Shown: one piece after another, positions 9,301 through 17,124 of the stretch | Numbering within the stretch: position 1 is the stretch's first letter | Layout: each line of letters opens with the position of its first letter | Virus record (IMG/VR): IMGVR_UViG_3300023199_000204 | Coordinates: 124,001-188,000 of that record | Source of the DNA: a virus | Strand: one strand, 5' to 3' | DNA: 64,000 bases | Notes under the pieces: model-generated | What the model saw: only the letters and a program-made list of their open reading frames with translations | What the model was told of the DNA's origin: nothing | Databases searched by the model: none | Made by a program: the position numbers and the translations under genes

Positions 9301-10208
9301 GATTTAATTCTTGGAGAGTTAATAAATCAAAAAGTATAACATTAAATCAAATTAATTCTTTGGAAGAATTAGGAGTCAAGTCCAATATAAGTAAAAATTG
9401 GGTAATTGATGAGGTAAAAGAAGTTTCTATTCCATTTGAATCAAAGGTATATGACATGACTGTACCTAATGTTCACGAATATCAAGCTCAGGGATTTATC
9501 AATCACAATTCATTTTGGCACGCAGAGCTAATGTTTAAATATAATGGAACTACTCCTGAGGAACATATTGATTTCTGTAGAACTCACGAAAAAGTAGTTC
9601 AGCCAGGTGGAAACCCTTTTAGAATAAATCCATATTTCTTGGGCTTTAAAATATTCAAAGATATTGAGAAAAGATGGGATGAAAAATATAAAAATGGCGA
9701 AAGCAATATTTCTGGAAGAGAAAAAATATTCAAAGTAAGAGCGGAAGAGGACGACATCTCTTTTGTCAGAAATTACTTAACTAAAGAACTAGTAGAAGAG
9801 CTTCATTTATTTACATATGGATATGAAAAGGAATATCCCGAAGGTTTTGATGGTGAGAAATTGATTCAAATGAAATCACGGAGCCTCAATGATGTTGTTG
9901 AGTCTATTGTTTCTCCGCTATATAACTGTGGTGCTCCAAAGATTGTAATAACTGGATTAAATAGAGAAGGAGGTCTTGTTTTGAAGCACGATAGCGAAGA
10001 GATAGGGACTCTTAATTTTAATTTTGCCAAAAAGACACTTGAATATTTATGGCACCTTTGGACGGAAAATATCGAACTCCACACAAAAGATGATGACGGA
10101 AATGAAGTTATTCTTTGCTTTGATGAAGTTGGATTTTATGTTAAAAAATTAGATGAAGAATTAGATTTTCTAGATGAAGAGGAAAAAAATGAAGATTTTA
10201 AATTCTAG
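6333..10208 (+). CDS. spoVR: SpoVR/YcgB-family protein carrying two inteins
   Basis: 1291 residues; removing two inteins (392 and 416 aa) leaves about 483, near the normal 470-510. Family hallmarks are YGLPTRARHWSYG, MGLSKVYEVILNNNPSYA, the broken histidine motif AHCSAH/SDFFKNN and NEGWA/SFWH. Both inteins fall inside these invariant motifs. SpoVR is needed for spore cortex formation in Bacillus; YcgB belongs to the E. coli stationary-phase regulon with YeaGH. The biochemical role is unsettled. It overlaps the YhbH gene and is followed by a repeat protein. No frameshift is seen over 3.9 kb. Confidence 0.92.
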   Translation: MNNRIEEILQLAKDEGLDFFPVVFEIVEKTTMNNVCAYGLPTRARHWSYGRSYDHQKTYGEMGLSKVYEVILNNNPSYAFMLDTNTPVQNLFIAAHCSAHCFITGTLIETQNGPKNIEDITLNDKILTHKGIYRKPMALSKTKHKGYLYTIGIGSHKITCTPEHPFYVVSSEECVLNYRKSICRPNCKYKNQDRCKDKPYSSYEPSWLKAQDIKIGDFLVYPKNKTIGCEPVKSFIINGEKEHGHPGGVKEVEYTINIDEAFGEFLGLYLAEGYAREGGQMGLCFHTKEKGLHKDSHRLIKQLFELKTYNSISEDTHSHQVLFNEKVLANWLINNLGRGSGNKQIPDFLLKSGNEKFFLALLKGLFHGDGHGRDRSINLTTTSSILATQVRQICAKYNYITNIKIRKYNDKKTAYVITLSGTSRVSLLNDTGIYWNNYSGNRSYEFGWYDEDNIYIPVKTVDVSCNNEEEVYNLEVPKDSSYTLFAGAITHNSDFFKNNIMFKGSDRNMIRHAAEHAGRVEKYIEKYGFDKVEHLMDVGFALDNHIDWHKGLYRKPYDEKKEIYRKRNPGEFDDLLYKKYKPTIVKDTVNDKFPPSPERDLLWFLITYAPLKNWEVDLLNIIRTESFYFYPQMMTKILNEGWACLCPGSLVFSPQNGMVPIEELVDKGFDVIDRNNNTHKLSDKYNGYKICRNVKTKRGFELSGAENHGVLCWDEKPIYKKIKDLCSGDKVVISSNQNCWSNKTQKLPSVSLSGKEREGFKLPKYLNKDVAKFLGYFLAEGHIGKRCVCLTNGDLNVAKDMCLSIEKTFGYKVSPREEESRYRVEFYSTSVCELLNKLNLSGGARNKRIPKEILTSPKSVVIEFLSAAFTGDGGAYNKYGILALSTGVKENANIIQLLLLNLGIVSTISVCKKSGYEDTYQVWIRENLMKKAFSKIIKTSSKLKEKVLNSFKNHNNKNTYKWSYNISDKDINNISLFLQNTTQKKEKEVGFNSWRVNKSKSITLNQINSLEELGVKSNISKNWVIDEVKEVSIPFESKVYDMTVPNVHEYQAQGFINHNSFWHAELMFKYNGTTPEEHIDFCRTHEKVVQPGGNPFRINPYFLGFKIFKDIEKRWDEKYKNGESNISGREKIFKVRAEEDDISFVRNYLTKELVEELHLFTYGYEKEYPEGFDGEKLIQMKSRSLNDVVESIVSPLYNCGAPKIVITGLNREGGLVLKHDSEEIGTLNFNFAKKTLEYLWHLWTENIELHTKDDDGNEVILCFDEVGFYVKKLDEELDFLDEEEKNEDFKF
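6633..7808 (+). mobile_element. intein 1 of SpoVR, LAGLIDADG type
   Basis: 392 codons, starting at Cys of CFITGTLIET and ending ITHN before Ser. It has block B TPEHPF and two endonuclease helices (FLGLYLAEG and LLKGLFHGDG). An inserted cysteine cluster (CxxxC, CK, RCK) lies before the endonuclease, possibly an extra zinc-binding element. It interrupts the AH/SDFFKNN motif. Confidence 0.92.
8262..9509 (+). mobile_element. intein 2 of SpoVR, LAGLIDADG type
   Basis: 416 codons, starting at Cys of CLCPGSLVFS and ending INHN before Ser. Endonuclease helices are FLGYFLAEG and LSAAFTGDGG. Block B is altered (AENHG instead of TPEH), but the terminal HN and downstream Ser are present, so splicing is still likely. 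It splits NEGWA/SFWH, a second invariant site of the same host protein. Confidence 0.9.
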
Positions 10209-10581
10209 ATATAAAACAGTAGTTATAGATGATGATCGTTATATCATGTATAATAATATTGGAGAATTTTGGTTTAAAAATAAAAAGCTACATAGAATAA
10301 GCGGACCTGCGTTTATTGGTAAAAACGAAGATAAGTTTTGGTTTCAAAAGGGAAAGCTTTATCGGACCGATGGTCCAGCAGTGGAATATGCTAATGGAAC
10401 TAAATATTGGTATAAAGAAGGAAAGCTTCATCGGACCGATGGTCCAGCAGTAGAATGGGCCGATGGAACTAAATATTGGTATAAAGAAGGAAAGCTTCAT
10501 CGGACCGATGGTCCAGCACTAGAGTATAGTAATGGAACTAAAGAGTGGTGGATAAAAGGAATGTATATAAAGGTGAAATAA
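10189..10581 (+). CDS. HRTDGPA-repeat protein, about 130 aa
   Basis: The start is ATG 10189 (MKILNSRYK) behind GAAGAGGAAA, overlapping the SpoVR end. The body holds one degenerate and three good copies of a 22-23 residue repeat, consensus KxWYKEGKLHRTDGPAVEY. These resemble MORN-like beta-hairpin repeats of YwqK-type proteins. Four close relatives lie at 43.8, 46.8, 48.5 and 50.4 kb but start MNYEKYEVRVY and share a common C-terminus; this copy has a different N-terminus that matches the INS signature of the 23-34 kb genes. Function unknown. Confidence 0.75.
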   Translation: MKILNSRYKTVVIDDDRYIMYNNIGEFWFKNKKLHRISGPAFIGKNEDKFWFQKGKLYRTDGPAVEYANGTKYWYKEGKLHRTDGPAVEWADGTKYWYKEGKLHRTDGPALEYSNGTKEWWIKGMYIKVK

Positions 10582-11132
10582 TGAACATAACAATAACAGG
10601 TCATAGACCAGATACTTTTTTACAATCACATATAAGTGAATATTTAGCAAAAAAGAAAATATCTGATGTACTGGGAGGATTAAAAAGACAATATGGAAAG
10701 GACCTATCTTTTAATATAGGTGGAGCAATTGGTGTTGACCAGTGGGCAGGAACAGCCTGTGTTGAACAAGATATTAATTTTAAACTTTATTTACCTTTTA
10801 TTCCAAAAGTACAGTCAAAGTATTGGAAAAAAGAAGATGTAGAAGCACTTAATCTATTAATAGAGAATGCTAATTCTCTTACAATAGTTGATCCATCAGG
10901 CAATTATAATGTTTATCGCTATGAAGAAAGAAATAGATTAATGGTAGATAATTCTACATTTGTTGTAGCTTTTTGGTTGGGCAAGAAAAAGGGCGGAACA
11001 TTTAATTGTATAAAATATGCCTTAAACAAATCTAAATTTGTAGCTCACGGATTTGATAATTTAAGGTTATTGTTTAATGAAGATTTAAAATCTGGCTGGA
11101 CGCCTAACTTGGAGGAATTAAATGACAAATGA
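10581..11132 (+). CDS. SLOG-fold protein, DUF1273/YpsA-like
   Basis: Starts at ATG 10581 in a TAATG overlap with the previous gene, giving MNITITGHRPDTF. The GHRP motif near the N-terminus and GGAIGVDQWAG near residue 50 are typical of the YpsA branch of the SLOG/Rossmann superfamily, proposed to bind nucleotide-derived ligands. 183 residues, normal for the family. It overlaps the sigma factor start by 11 nt. The enzymatic role is not known. Confidence 0.8.
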   Translation: MNITITGHRPDTFLQSHISEYLAKKKISDVLGGLKRQYGKDLSFNIGGAIGVDQWAGTACVEQDINFKLYLPFIPKVQSKYWKKEDVEALNLLIENANSLTIVDPSGNYNVYRYEERNRLMVDNSTFVVAFWLGKKKGGTFNCIKYALNKSKFVAHGFDNLRLLFNEDLKSGWTPNLEELNDK

Positions 11133-11763
11133 AAATGTTCAGGCAGAATCTATTAATAAAAGCAAGTGGAATAAATATCCAGTCAACAATGATGTTGTTT
11201 TAGAGTGGATGAATGTTTGGGAAAATGGTTCTGAAGAAATCAAGAGAAAGACTGAAGAACTACTAATAAAAAAACTATCTTATTTGACTAACAAGATTGC
11301 CAGGAAGCATATAAACAAACACTATTACGAAGATATTCTAATGGAAGTTAAATTAGGTCTCATCTGTGCTTTAAGAGAATTTGATTCACAGAGGGGACCT
11401 AACTTTTTCAAATACGCTCAATGGAAAATGAAAAATAAAGTGAGGGATTTTATGAGCTGGTATATTAGGTCTAGCAAAAGATTTGAATATAAAAACTCAT
11501 CACTTTATGAAAATATAAAAACACCATGCGAAAAACTTGAAAAACAAGAACAACTACGGGCGCTTTTCAAAGCGCTCGATTTTTTATCAGATAGAGAAAA
11601 ATCGATTCTAAATTTAAGATTCGGGCTAGATGGTGGAGATCCAAAAGTATTAAGAGAAATAGGGGAAGTTTTTAACTTATCTAAAGAAAGAATCCGTCAA
11701 ATAGAGGTTGAGGCAATTAAAAAACTTAAGAAAGTAATAGAAATTAAAGATTTGGAGGACTAA
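11122..11763 (+). CDS. sigma-70 family RNA polymerase sigma factor
   Basis: 213 residues. Region 2 is recognisable around residues 60-120 (core-binding and -10 recognition helices, AQWKMKNKVRDFMSW). Region 4 occupies about 145-205 with LSDREKSILNLRFGL and the helix-turn-helix SKERIRQIEVEAIKKLKK. Region 1.1 is absent and region 3 reduced, as in phage and sporulation-type sigma factors. It would redirect host RNA polymerase to phage promoters; the recurrent motif at 35.7-58.2 kb is one candidate target, though this link is speculation. Confidence 0.88.
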   Translation: MTNENVQAESINKSKWNKYPVNNDVVLEWMNVWENGSEEIKRKTEELLIKKLSYLTNKIARKHINKHYYEDILMEVKLGLICALREFDSQRGPNFFKYAQWKMKNKVRDFMSWYIRSSKRFEYKNSSLYENIKTPCEKLEKQEQLRALFKALDFLSDREKSILNLRFGLDGGDPKVLREIGEVFNLSKERIRQIEVEAIKKLKKVIEIKDLED

Positions 11764-11768
11764 TTTGT

Positions 11769-14700
11769 ATGGAACTATCAGCGAGGATTTTGTCGGATAT
11801 TGTTGTTTATATGAAATATGCGAGATTTAAACCGGAACTTGGAAGAAGAGAAACTTGGAAAGAACTTATTACTAGAAATAAAAATATGCACATTAAAAAA
11901 TATCCAAAGCTGGAAGACGAAATAGAGGAGGCATATAAATTAGTTTATGATAGAAAAGTACTACCCTCAATGCGCGGACTCCAATTTGGTGGAAAGCCTA
12001 TTGAAATAAACCCAAGTAGGTTATACAATTGTTGCTATACTCCTATGGATGATTGGAGAGCATTTTCAGAAATAATGTTTTTGCTTTTGGGAGGTTCAGG
12101 GGCAGGTTATTCAGTTCAACATCACCATATAGATAAACTACCAGAAATTAAACGACCAAGGAAAAGGAAAAGAAGATATTTAGTTGGAGACTCAATCGAG
12201 GGATGGGCTGATGCTATTAAAGTTTTGATGAAATCATATTTCTTTGGAATGTCTGATATAGATTTTGATTATTCAGATATTAGGCCGAAGGGAACTAAAC
12301 TAGTGACAGCTGGTGGAAAAGCTCCTGGTCCCCAACCTTTGAAAGATTGTATTCATAACATAAGAAAGGTTTTGGATACTAAAGAAGTTGGTAGCAGGCT
12401 TACTTCTTTAGAAATTCACGACATAAATTGTTTTATTGCTGATGCAGTATTGTCTGGTGGGATTCGAAGATGTTTACCACAAAATACTTTAATTCACACT
12501 AAGAATGGATTAGTAAAGATAAAAAATATTAATGTAGGAGATGAAGTTTTAGTTGGTGTTAATAAGTGGGAAAAAGTATATGCTAAAGAAAATACTGGAA
12601 ATAAAAGTCTTTTGACAATAAAGACACAGTTAGGCAATTTTTTCAGTACTCCAGAGCATCGTTGGGCAGTTTTAAAAAACTTAGAAGGAGAAATTTTTTG
12701 GAAAGAGGCGCAAAATTTGTCTAGTCAAGATAGATTAGTTTTTGTTCCAGATATGTTATCACCAGATAACAATTTAGATTTTCCAGAATGGAAATACATC
12801 CCTCCTAAACACTCTACAATTAGTAAAAATATCAAAATTCCAAAATTTTCTGATAAGTACGCGTGGTATCTTGGGTTTTTACATGGGGATGGTTATGTTT
12901 GTAAGTTTAAAAACCTTTGGAAACAGGTAGTTTTTTCTTGCGCCCCAGATATGCCCAAATCTTATAAAAAGGTAATGGAATTGTCTAAAAATTTCAATGT
13001 AAATCCTAGACCTGTTATGAAAACAGATGGTGCCGATAAAATAGTAATAAAATCTAATCAATTAGCAGAATTTTTAAGTCAATACAAAACATCAAATACA
13101 TCAATAGAAGTTCCTGATATTATTCTTAGGGGAGATTATAAAATTAAATCATCTTATATTGCTGGAATCTTTGATGCTGATGGTAGCGTAAAGTCTAAAA
13201 ATAATAAAAAAGTTATGCCCGCAATAAGTTCTATATATTTTGATTATTTAAGACAACTTAGAGCAGTTTTAGCGAGCTTAAATATTCCAACAAAAATTAG
13301 TATTGTTAGACCAGAAAAAGGTAATTGGAAGACATTATATAAGTTAACTACTGTAGGCCAAGAATCTTTATATAGATTTCATGAACTTATTGGCCCGTAT
13401 TCTGAGAAGTGGCAAAATGATAGTAAAGATTTTTCAAGAAAGTGCGAAAGGAAGTCTTTTACCGTGCCCCCAAAATTATTGAAAGAGTCCCAATATAAGA
13501 ATCTTTTTAATGGAAGTTATTCTTCAGATTCTAGGGTAGAGTTATCATTTTTAAAGTTTGAGAAAGATACGAAAAAAAGAGGATATAAGCCAGTTAAAAT
13601 AGTTGAAGTTATTGATGAAGGTATAAAAACCGAGACATATGATATATCAGTAGAAAATGAATTTTGTTTTGTTGCAGAAGGAATGTTAGTTCACAATTCC
13701 GCTATGATTAGTCTCTTTTCATTTGATGATGAAGATATGATAACTTGTAAATATGGTGCTTGGTGGGAACTAAATCCACAAAGGGCGAGAGCAAATAATT
13801 CAGCTGTAATATTGAGGCATTTAATAAAAGAAGAAGAGTTTTATGACTTTTGGAAAAGAATAGAATTATCTAATTCTGGTGAGCCGGGAATATTCTTTTC
13901 AAATGATATGAACACTGGATCGAATCCATGTATGGAAATATCATTAAAGCCCAACTGTTTTTGTAATTTATGTGAAGTTAATGTAAGTGATGTTGAAAGT
14001 CAGGAAGATTTAAATAAAAGAGTTAGAGCTGCTGCTTTTATAGGGACATTACAGGCAAGCTATACTAATTTTCATTATTTAAGAGATATATGGAAACGAA
14101 CAGCAGAAAAGGAAGCTTTACTTGGAATAGGATTAACTGGTATAGCCAGCAATGCTATTCAAAAATTTGATTTACAAGAATCTGTCAAAATAGGAATGAC
14201 AGAAAACGAGAGGGTGGCTAATTTATTAGGAATTAATAAAGCAGCCCGAGTAACTTGTATTAAGCCTTCTGGGACATCTGCTTTAGTTTTAGGTTGTTCT
14301 AGTGGAATACACGCATATCATTCTAAGTATTATATTCGTAGAATTAGAGTTGGAAAGGATGAGGCCATATATAAATATCTTAAAGAACATCTTCCTAATA
14401 TTATAGAGGATGATTTCCTAAAACCAAAACTACAAGCTGTAATCTCTTTACCAGTTAAAGCACCACAAGGTTCAATTTTAAGAAATGAGTCTGCTCTTTC
14501 TTTGTTAGAAAGAGTAAAAGATTTTCATAACAACTGGATTAGTCCGGGGCACAGAAAGGGACAAAATAAGCACAACATTTCTTGTACTGTTTCTATTAAA
14601 AAAGATGAGTGGAAAACAGTAGGCAAATGGATGTGGGAAAACAGAGAGTTTTATAATGGTCTGTCCGTTTTGCCTTATGACTGTGGTAGCTATACTCAAG

Positions 14701-14849
14701 CACCTCTTGAAGAGTGTAGTGAAATAGAATATTTTAATATGCTTAGTAATTTGGAAAAAATTAATTTAAAAGATATTGTAGAGGGGGAAGATAATACAAT
14801 GTTTAATGAAATCGTTGCTTGTGCGGGCGGAAAATGTGACATTGTATAA
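11769..14849 (+). CDS. nrdJ: adenosylcobalamin-dependent (class II) ribonucleotide reductase with intein
   Basis: Reduces ribonucleotides to deoxyribonucleotides without oxygen or iron. 1026 residues, about 617 after removal of a 409-aa intein, which is shorter than the roughly 740-residue Lactobacillus enzyme. Conserved parts are LYNCCYTP (redox cysteine), GGSGAGYS, SNPCMEI (radical Cys plus active-site Glu), CIKPSGTSALVLG and a C-terminal cysteine pair CAGGKC. The intein splits SGGIRR/SAMISL. No nrdB-like subunit is needed. It feeds dNTP supply along with ThyX and the dTMP kinase further on. Confidence 0.92.
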   Translation: MELSARILSDIVVYMKYARFKPELGRRETWKELITRNKNMHIKKYPKLEDEIEEAYKLVYDRKVLPSMRGLQFGGKPIEINPSRLYNCCYTPMDDWRAFSEIMFLLLGGSGAGYSVQHHHIDKLPEIKRPRKRKRRYLVGDSIEGWADAIKVLMKSYFFGMSDIDFDYSDIRPKGTKLVTAGGKAPGPQPLKDCIHNIRKVLDTKEVGSRLTSLEIHDINCFIADAVLSGGIRRCLPQNTLIHTKNGLVKIKNINVGDEVLVGVNKWEKVYAKENTGNKSLLTIKTQLGNFFSTPEHRWAVLKNLEGEIFWKEAQNLSSQDRLVFVPDMLSPDNNLDFPEWKYIPPKHSTISKNIKIPKFSDKYAWYLGFLHGDGYVCKFKNLWKQVVFSCAPDMPKSYKKVMELSKNFNVNPRPVMKTDGADKIVIKSNQLAEFLSQYKTSNTSIEVPDIILRGDYKIKSSYIAGIFDADGSVKSKNNKKVMPAISSIYFDYLRQLRAVLASLNIPTKISIVRPEKGNWKTLYKLTTVGQESLYRFHELIGPYSEKWQNDSKDFSRKCERKSFTVPPKLLKESQYKNLFNGSYSSDSRVELSFLKFEKDTKKRGYKPVKIVEVIDEGIKTETYDISVENEFCFVAEGMLVHNSAMISLFSFDDEDMITCKYGAWWELNPQRARANNSAVILRHLIKEEEFYDFWKRIELSNSGEPGIFFSNDMNTGSNPCMEISLKPNCFCNLCEVNVSDVESQEDLNKRVRAAAFIGTLQASYTNFHYLRDIWKRTAEKEALLGIGLTGIASNAIQKFDLQESVKIGMTENERVANLLGINKAARVTCIKPSGTSALVLGCSSGIHAYHSKYYIRRIRVGKDEAIYKYLKEHLPNIIEDDFLKPKLQAVISLPVKAPQGSILRNESALSLLERVKDFHNNWISPGHRKGQNKHNISCTVSIKKDEWKTVGKWMWENREFYNGLSVLPYDCGSYTQAPLEECSEIEYFNMLSNLEKINLKDIVEGEDNTMFNEIVACAGGKCDIV
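12471..13697 (+). mobile_element. intein in the ribonucleotide reductase, LAGLIDADG type
   Basis: 409 codons starting CLPQNTLIHT and ending MLVHN before Ser. Block B is TPEHRW. Endonuclease helices are YLGFLHGDG and IAGIFDADG. Ribonucleotide reductases are among the most frequent intein hosts, and this GGxRR/S site is conserved. Confidence 0.93.
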
Positions 14850-14858
14850 TTATTAATT

Positions 14859-15197
14859 ATGATTGTATTAGCTGACAGAGATAATGTAAATGAAGTAATA
14901 GAAGAGGAAAAACAAGAGTGGGTTGTAAAGGTTTTAGTAGCTCTTGGAGTAGAAGAAAGCATATTAGAAATTAATGATCCGATGTTTGATATTAGTGATT
15001 ATTTAGCAGGTCTTAATTTAGAAATCTGGAATAATCCAAATGGAACTGTTGATATTTTAAGAGGTGATAAAGTAGTTGGTCAGTGGAAAGAGCCAAGTTA
15101 TATTTTAAAAAAAGAAGGACAGGGTAAGTTTTATTATGAGGTAAAGATAAATGAATGGTCTTTGCCGTTTCAGATGGAAAAAAGAGGTAGAAAATAA
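14859..15197 (+). CDS. hypothetical protein, 112 aa
   Basis: Not recognised. Acidic N-terminal helix (NEVIEEEKQEWVVKVLVALG), then mixed strands. The stop overlaps the next ATG as TAATG. No Shine-Dalgarno is obvious at 14859, so translation may be coupled to the reductase 9 nt upstream. Confidence 0.65.
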   Translation: MIVLADRDNVNEVIEEEKQEWVVKVLVALGVEESILEINDPMFDISDYLAGLNLEIWNNPNGTVDILRGDKVVGQWKEPSYILKKEGQGKFYYEVKINEWSLPFQMEKRGRK

Positions 15198-15658
15198 TGA
15201 GCGAGTTTTATACAAAAAGTGATAAAGGAGAATATATTCCAATTTCCTTTGACAAGATAGTTACTAAAGATTGGGATGAGAAGCTTGTTTTAGTTAGAAT
15301 TGGAAGTGAAGAAAATCCAGCAAAAGAAGATGAGATAAATCAAACCATGGAAGGATTAAATAACGCAGACGCTTTATATAAGCTTAAAAATGCTAGTTTT
15401 TTAATTACACTACATAATATTGATTTTGAAAAATTTGGAAGCGTGAAGGAAATTGCTGAGCAAAATATAGCAGTAAAAGTAACTGCTGATGATGACTTAT
15501 CAAAGTTGTCTTATTTGCAAAAAGAAGCCAAATCACAATTAAGAGGAAAGGTCAAGAAAGTTGTTACATTGCCAGTTCCACTAACTGTCCAAGAATATAA
15601 GGAAGTTATGGACATTAAGAAAAGGTGTGATACAAGAAGAGAAAGGAGAGGAAAATAG
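15197..15658 (+). CDS. hypothetical protein, 153 aa
   Basis: Not recognised. Soluble, charged, with a very basic C-terminus (KKRCDTRRERRGK) that could bind nucleic acid. It starts in a TAATG overlap behind AGAGG and is the last gene before the PhoH gene. Confidence 0.7.
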   Translation: MSEFYTKSDKGEYIPISFDKIVTKDWDEKLVLVRIGSEENPAKEDEINQTMEGLNNADALYKLKNASFLITLHNIDFEKFGSVKEIAEQNIAVKVTADDDLSKLSYLQKEAKSQLRGKVKKVVTLPVPLTVQEYKEVMDIKKRCDTRRERRGK

Positions 15659-15720
15659 TTGAAAAAACTACTAATATTTGTTCATTAAATAGTAAACTCT
15701 TAAGGAGGGTGATCTAATTA

Positions 15721-16995
15721 ATGAAAACATTTTTGCTAGACACCAATATCTTCCTTGTTGATCCTGCCTGTTTAAAATCATTTAAAAATAACGAAATAGT
15801 CATTCCACTATCAGTAATCGATGAGCTAGATGAAGCTAAAAATCGTCCTGATGCGATAGGAAGGAATGCTAGAGAAGCAATTAGAATTTTAGATGTTTTA
15901 AGAAAAAAAGGTAATATTAGCAAAGGGGTAAGTTTAGAAGACACTTTAATAAGAGTAGAGCTTAATCATTCCGATAATATTCCATCTATGTTGTCAGATA
16001 AAAAGAAAGACAATAGATTTATAAGCACTGCTTTAGGTCTTAAAAGGGAAGGAAGTAAGGTAATAGTAATAACAAAAGATATTAATCTTAGAGTTAAATG
16101 CGATGCCTTAGGGCTTGAGGCAGAAGATTATGAAACTGACAAGATAGCTAAAAATCCCTCTGATATTTATTCTGGAATTAGAGAAGAGTTTGTATCTCAA
16201 GAAACAGTGGATAAGCTATATAAAGAAGAGGATGGAATAGAAGGCTTTGAAGGCTTTCCCAATGAATTTATTCTCCTTAAAACTGAACACAATAATTGTG
16301 TGGGGTTAGGAAGAATTGTTGGAGATAAGCTTAAAAAGTATAATAATATCAAGAAAATATGTGGAATTAGTCCAAGAAATTTAGAACAAAAAATAGCTTT
16401 TGAGTTATTAATGGATCCAGATGTTAAGCTAGTTACATTGGTTGGTCTTGCTGGAAGTGGCAAGACTGTAATGGCGGCAGCGGCTGGATTACATCACATA
16501 TTAAGCCAAGGCAATACATATCAGAAGCTTCTTATATCTAGACCTATACAGCCTATGGGAAGAGATTTGGGCTACCTTCCTGGTGACATTGATCAAAAAC
16601 TAGATCCTTGGATGCAGCCAATTTACGACAATTTCGAGCTTCTTTTGGGCAACAGTAGAGAAAATTTAAGGATGTATAAGGAGCAAAGACTAATTCAAGT
16701 AGAGCCTTTAACATACGTTAGAGGCAGAAGTATCCCAAAAGCTTTCATAATTCTTGATGAGGCTCAAAACCTTAGCATTAATGAAATTAAGACAATTGTA
16801 TCAAGAGCTGGCGAAGACACGAAAATAGTAATTACTGGAGATATAGAGCAGATTGATAACCCTTATGTAGATTTTGCTGATAATGGATTAACACACGTTG
16901 TTGAAAGATTTAAGGATTATGGAATTGCGGGACATATAATGCTTCAAAAATGTGAAAGATCTAAACTTGCGGAACTAGCCGCCAAAGTGCTGTAA
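15721..16995 (+). CDS. phoH: PIN-PhoH family protein (PhoH2/YlaK type)
   Basis: N-terminal PIN RNase domain (LLDTNIFLVD with its first acidic residue, about 1-135) fused to a PhoH ATPase (about 215-424): Walker A GLAGSGKT, then FIILDEAQN and ITGDIEQID. PIN-PhoH proteins are reported to be ATP-dependent RNA helicase/RNases. PhoH is one of the commonest auxiliary genes in large phages. AAGGAGG lies 14 nt upstream. A terminator follows directly. Confidence 0.92.
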   Translation: MKTFLLDTNIFLVDPACLKSFKNNEIVIPLSVIDELDEAKNRPDAIGRNAREAIRILDVLRKKGNISKGVSLEDTLIRVELNHSDNIPSMLSDKKKDNRFISTALGLKREGSKVIVITKDINLRVKCDALGLEAEDYETDKIAKNPSDIYSGIREEFVSQETVDKLYKEEDGIEGFEGFPNEFILLKTEHNNCVGLGRIVGDKLKKYNNIKKICGISPRNLEQKIAFELLMDPDVKLVTLVGLAGSGKTVMAAAAGLHHILSQGNTYQKLLISRPIQPMGRDLGYLPGDIDQKLDPWMQPIYDNFELLLGNSRENLRMYKEQRLIQVEPLTYVRGRSIPKAFIILDEAQNLSINEIKTIVSRAGEDTKIVITGDIEQIDNPYVDFADNGLTHVVERFKDYGIAGHIMLQKCERSKLAELAAKVL

Positions 16996-17011
16996 TTATA
17001 ATACTTTATAC

Positions 17012-17047
17012 AATATGGAGCTTAATTTATTAGGCTCCATATTTTTA
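17012..17047 (+). terminator. intrinsic terminator after phoH
   Basis: A 10-bp stem (AATATGGAGC / GCTCCATATT) with a 12-nt loop runs into TTTTT. It ends the operon that begins left of the window. Confidence 0.8.
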
Positions 17048-17066
17048 TCGATAGAATGTAATTTAG

Positions 17067-17111
17067 AATATACTAATATTAAGGCATTTTTGTGTAAAAT
17101 ATTAGTATATT
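17067..17111 (+). promoter_or_regulatory. perfect 14-bp inverted repeat before the tail genes
   Basis: AATATACTAATATT (17067-17080) and its exact reverse complement (17098-17111) are separated by 17 nt. The right arm abuts the ribosome-binding site of the next gene. It may be an operator or an mRNA 5' hairpin that hides GGAG; it lies where a promoter for the next operon is expected. Confidence 0.5.
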
Positions 17112-17124
17112 GGAGAATTTTATT

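Noticed and set aside
10340-10530. CRISPR-like array from the repeated CGGACCGATGGTCC
   Set aside because: Repeats are in frame inside protein genes with near-identical spacers; it is a protein repeat.
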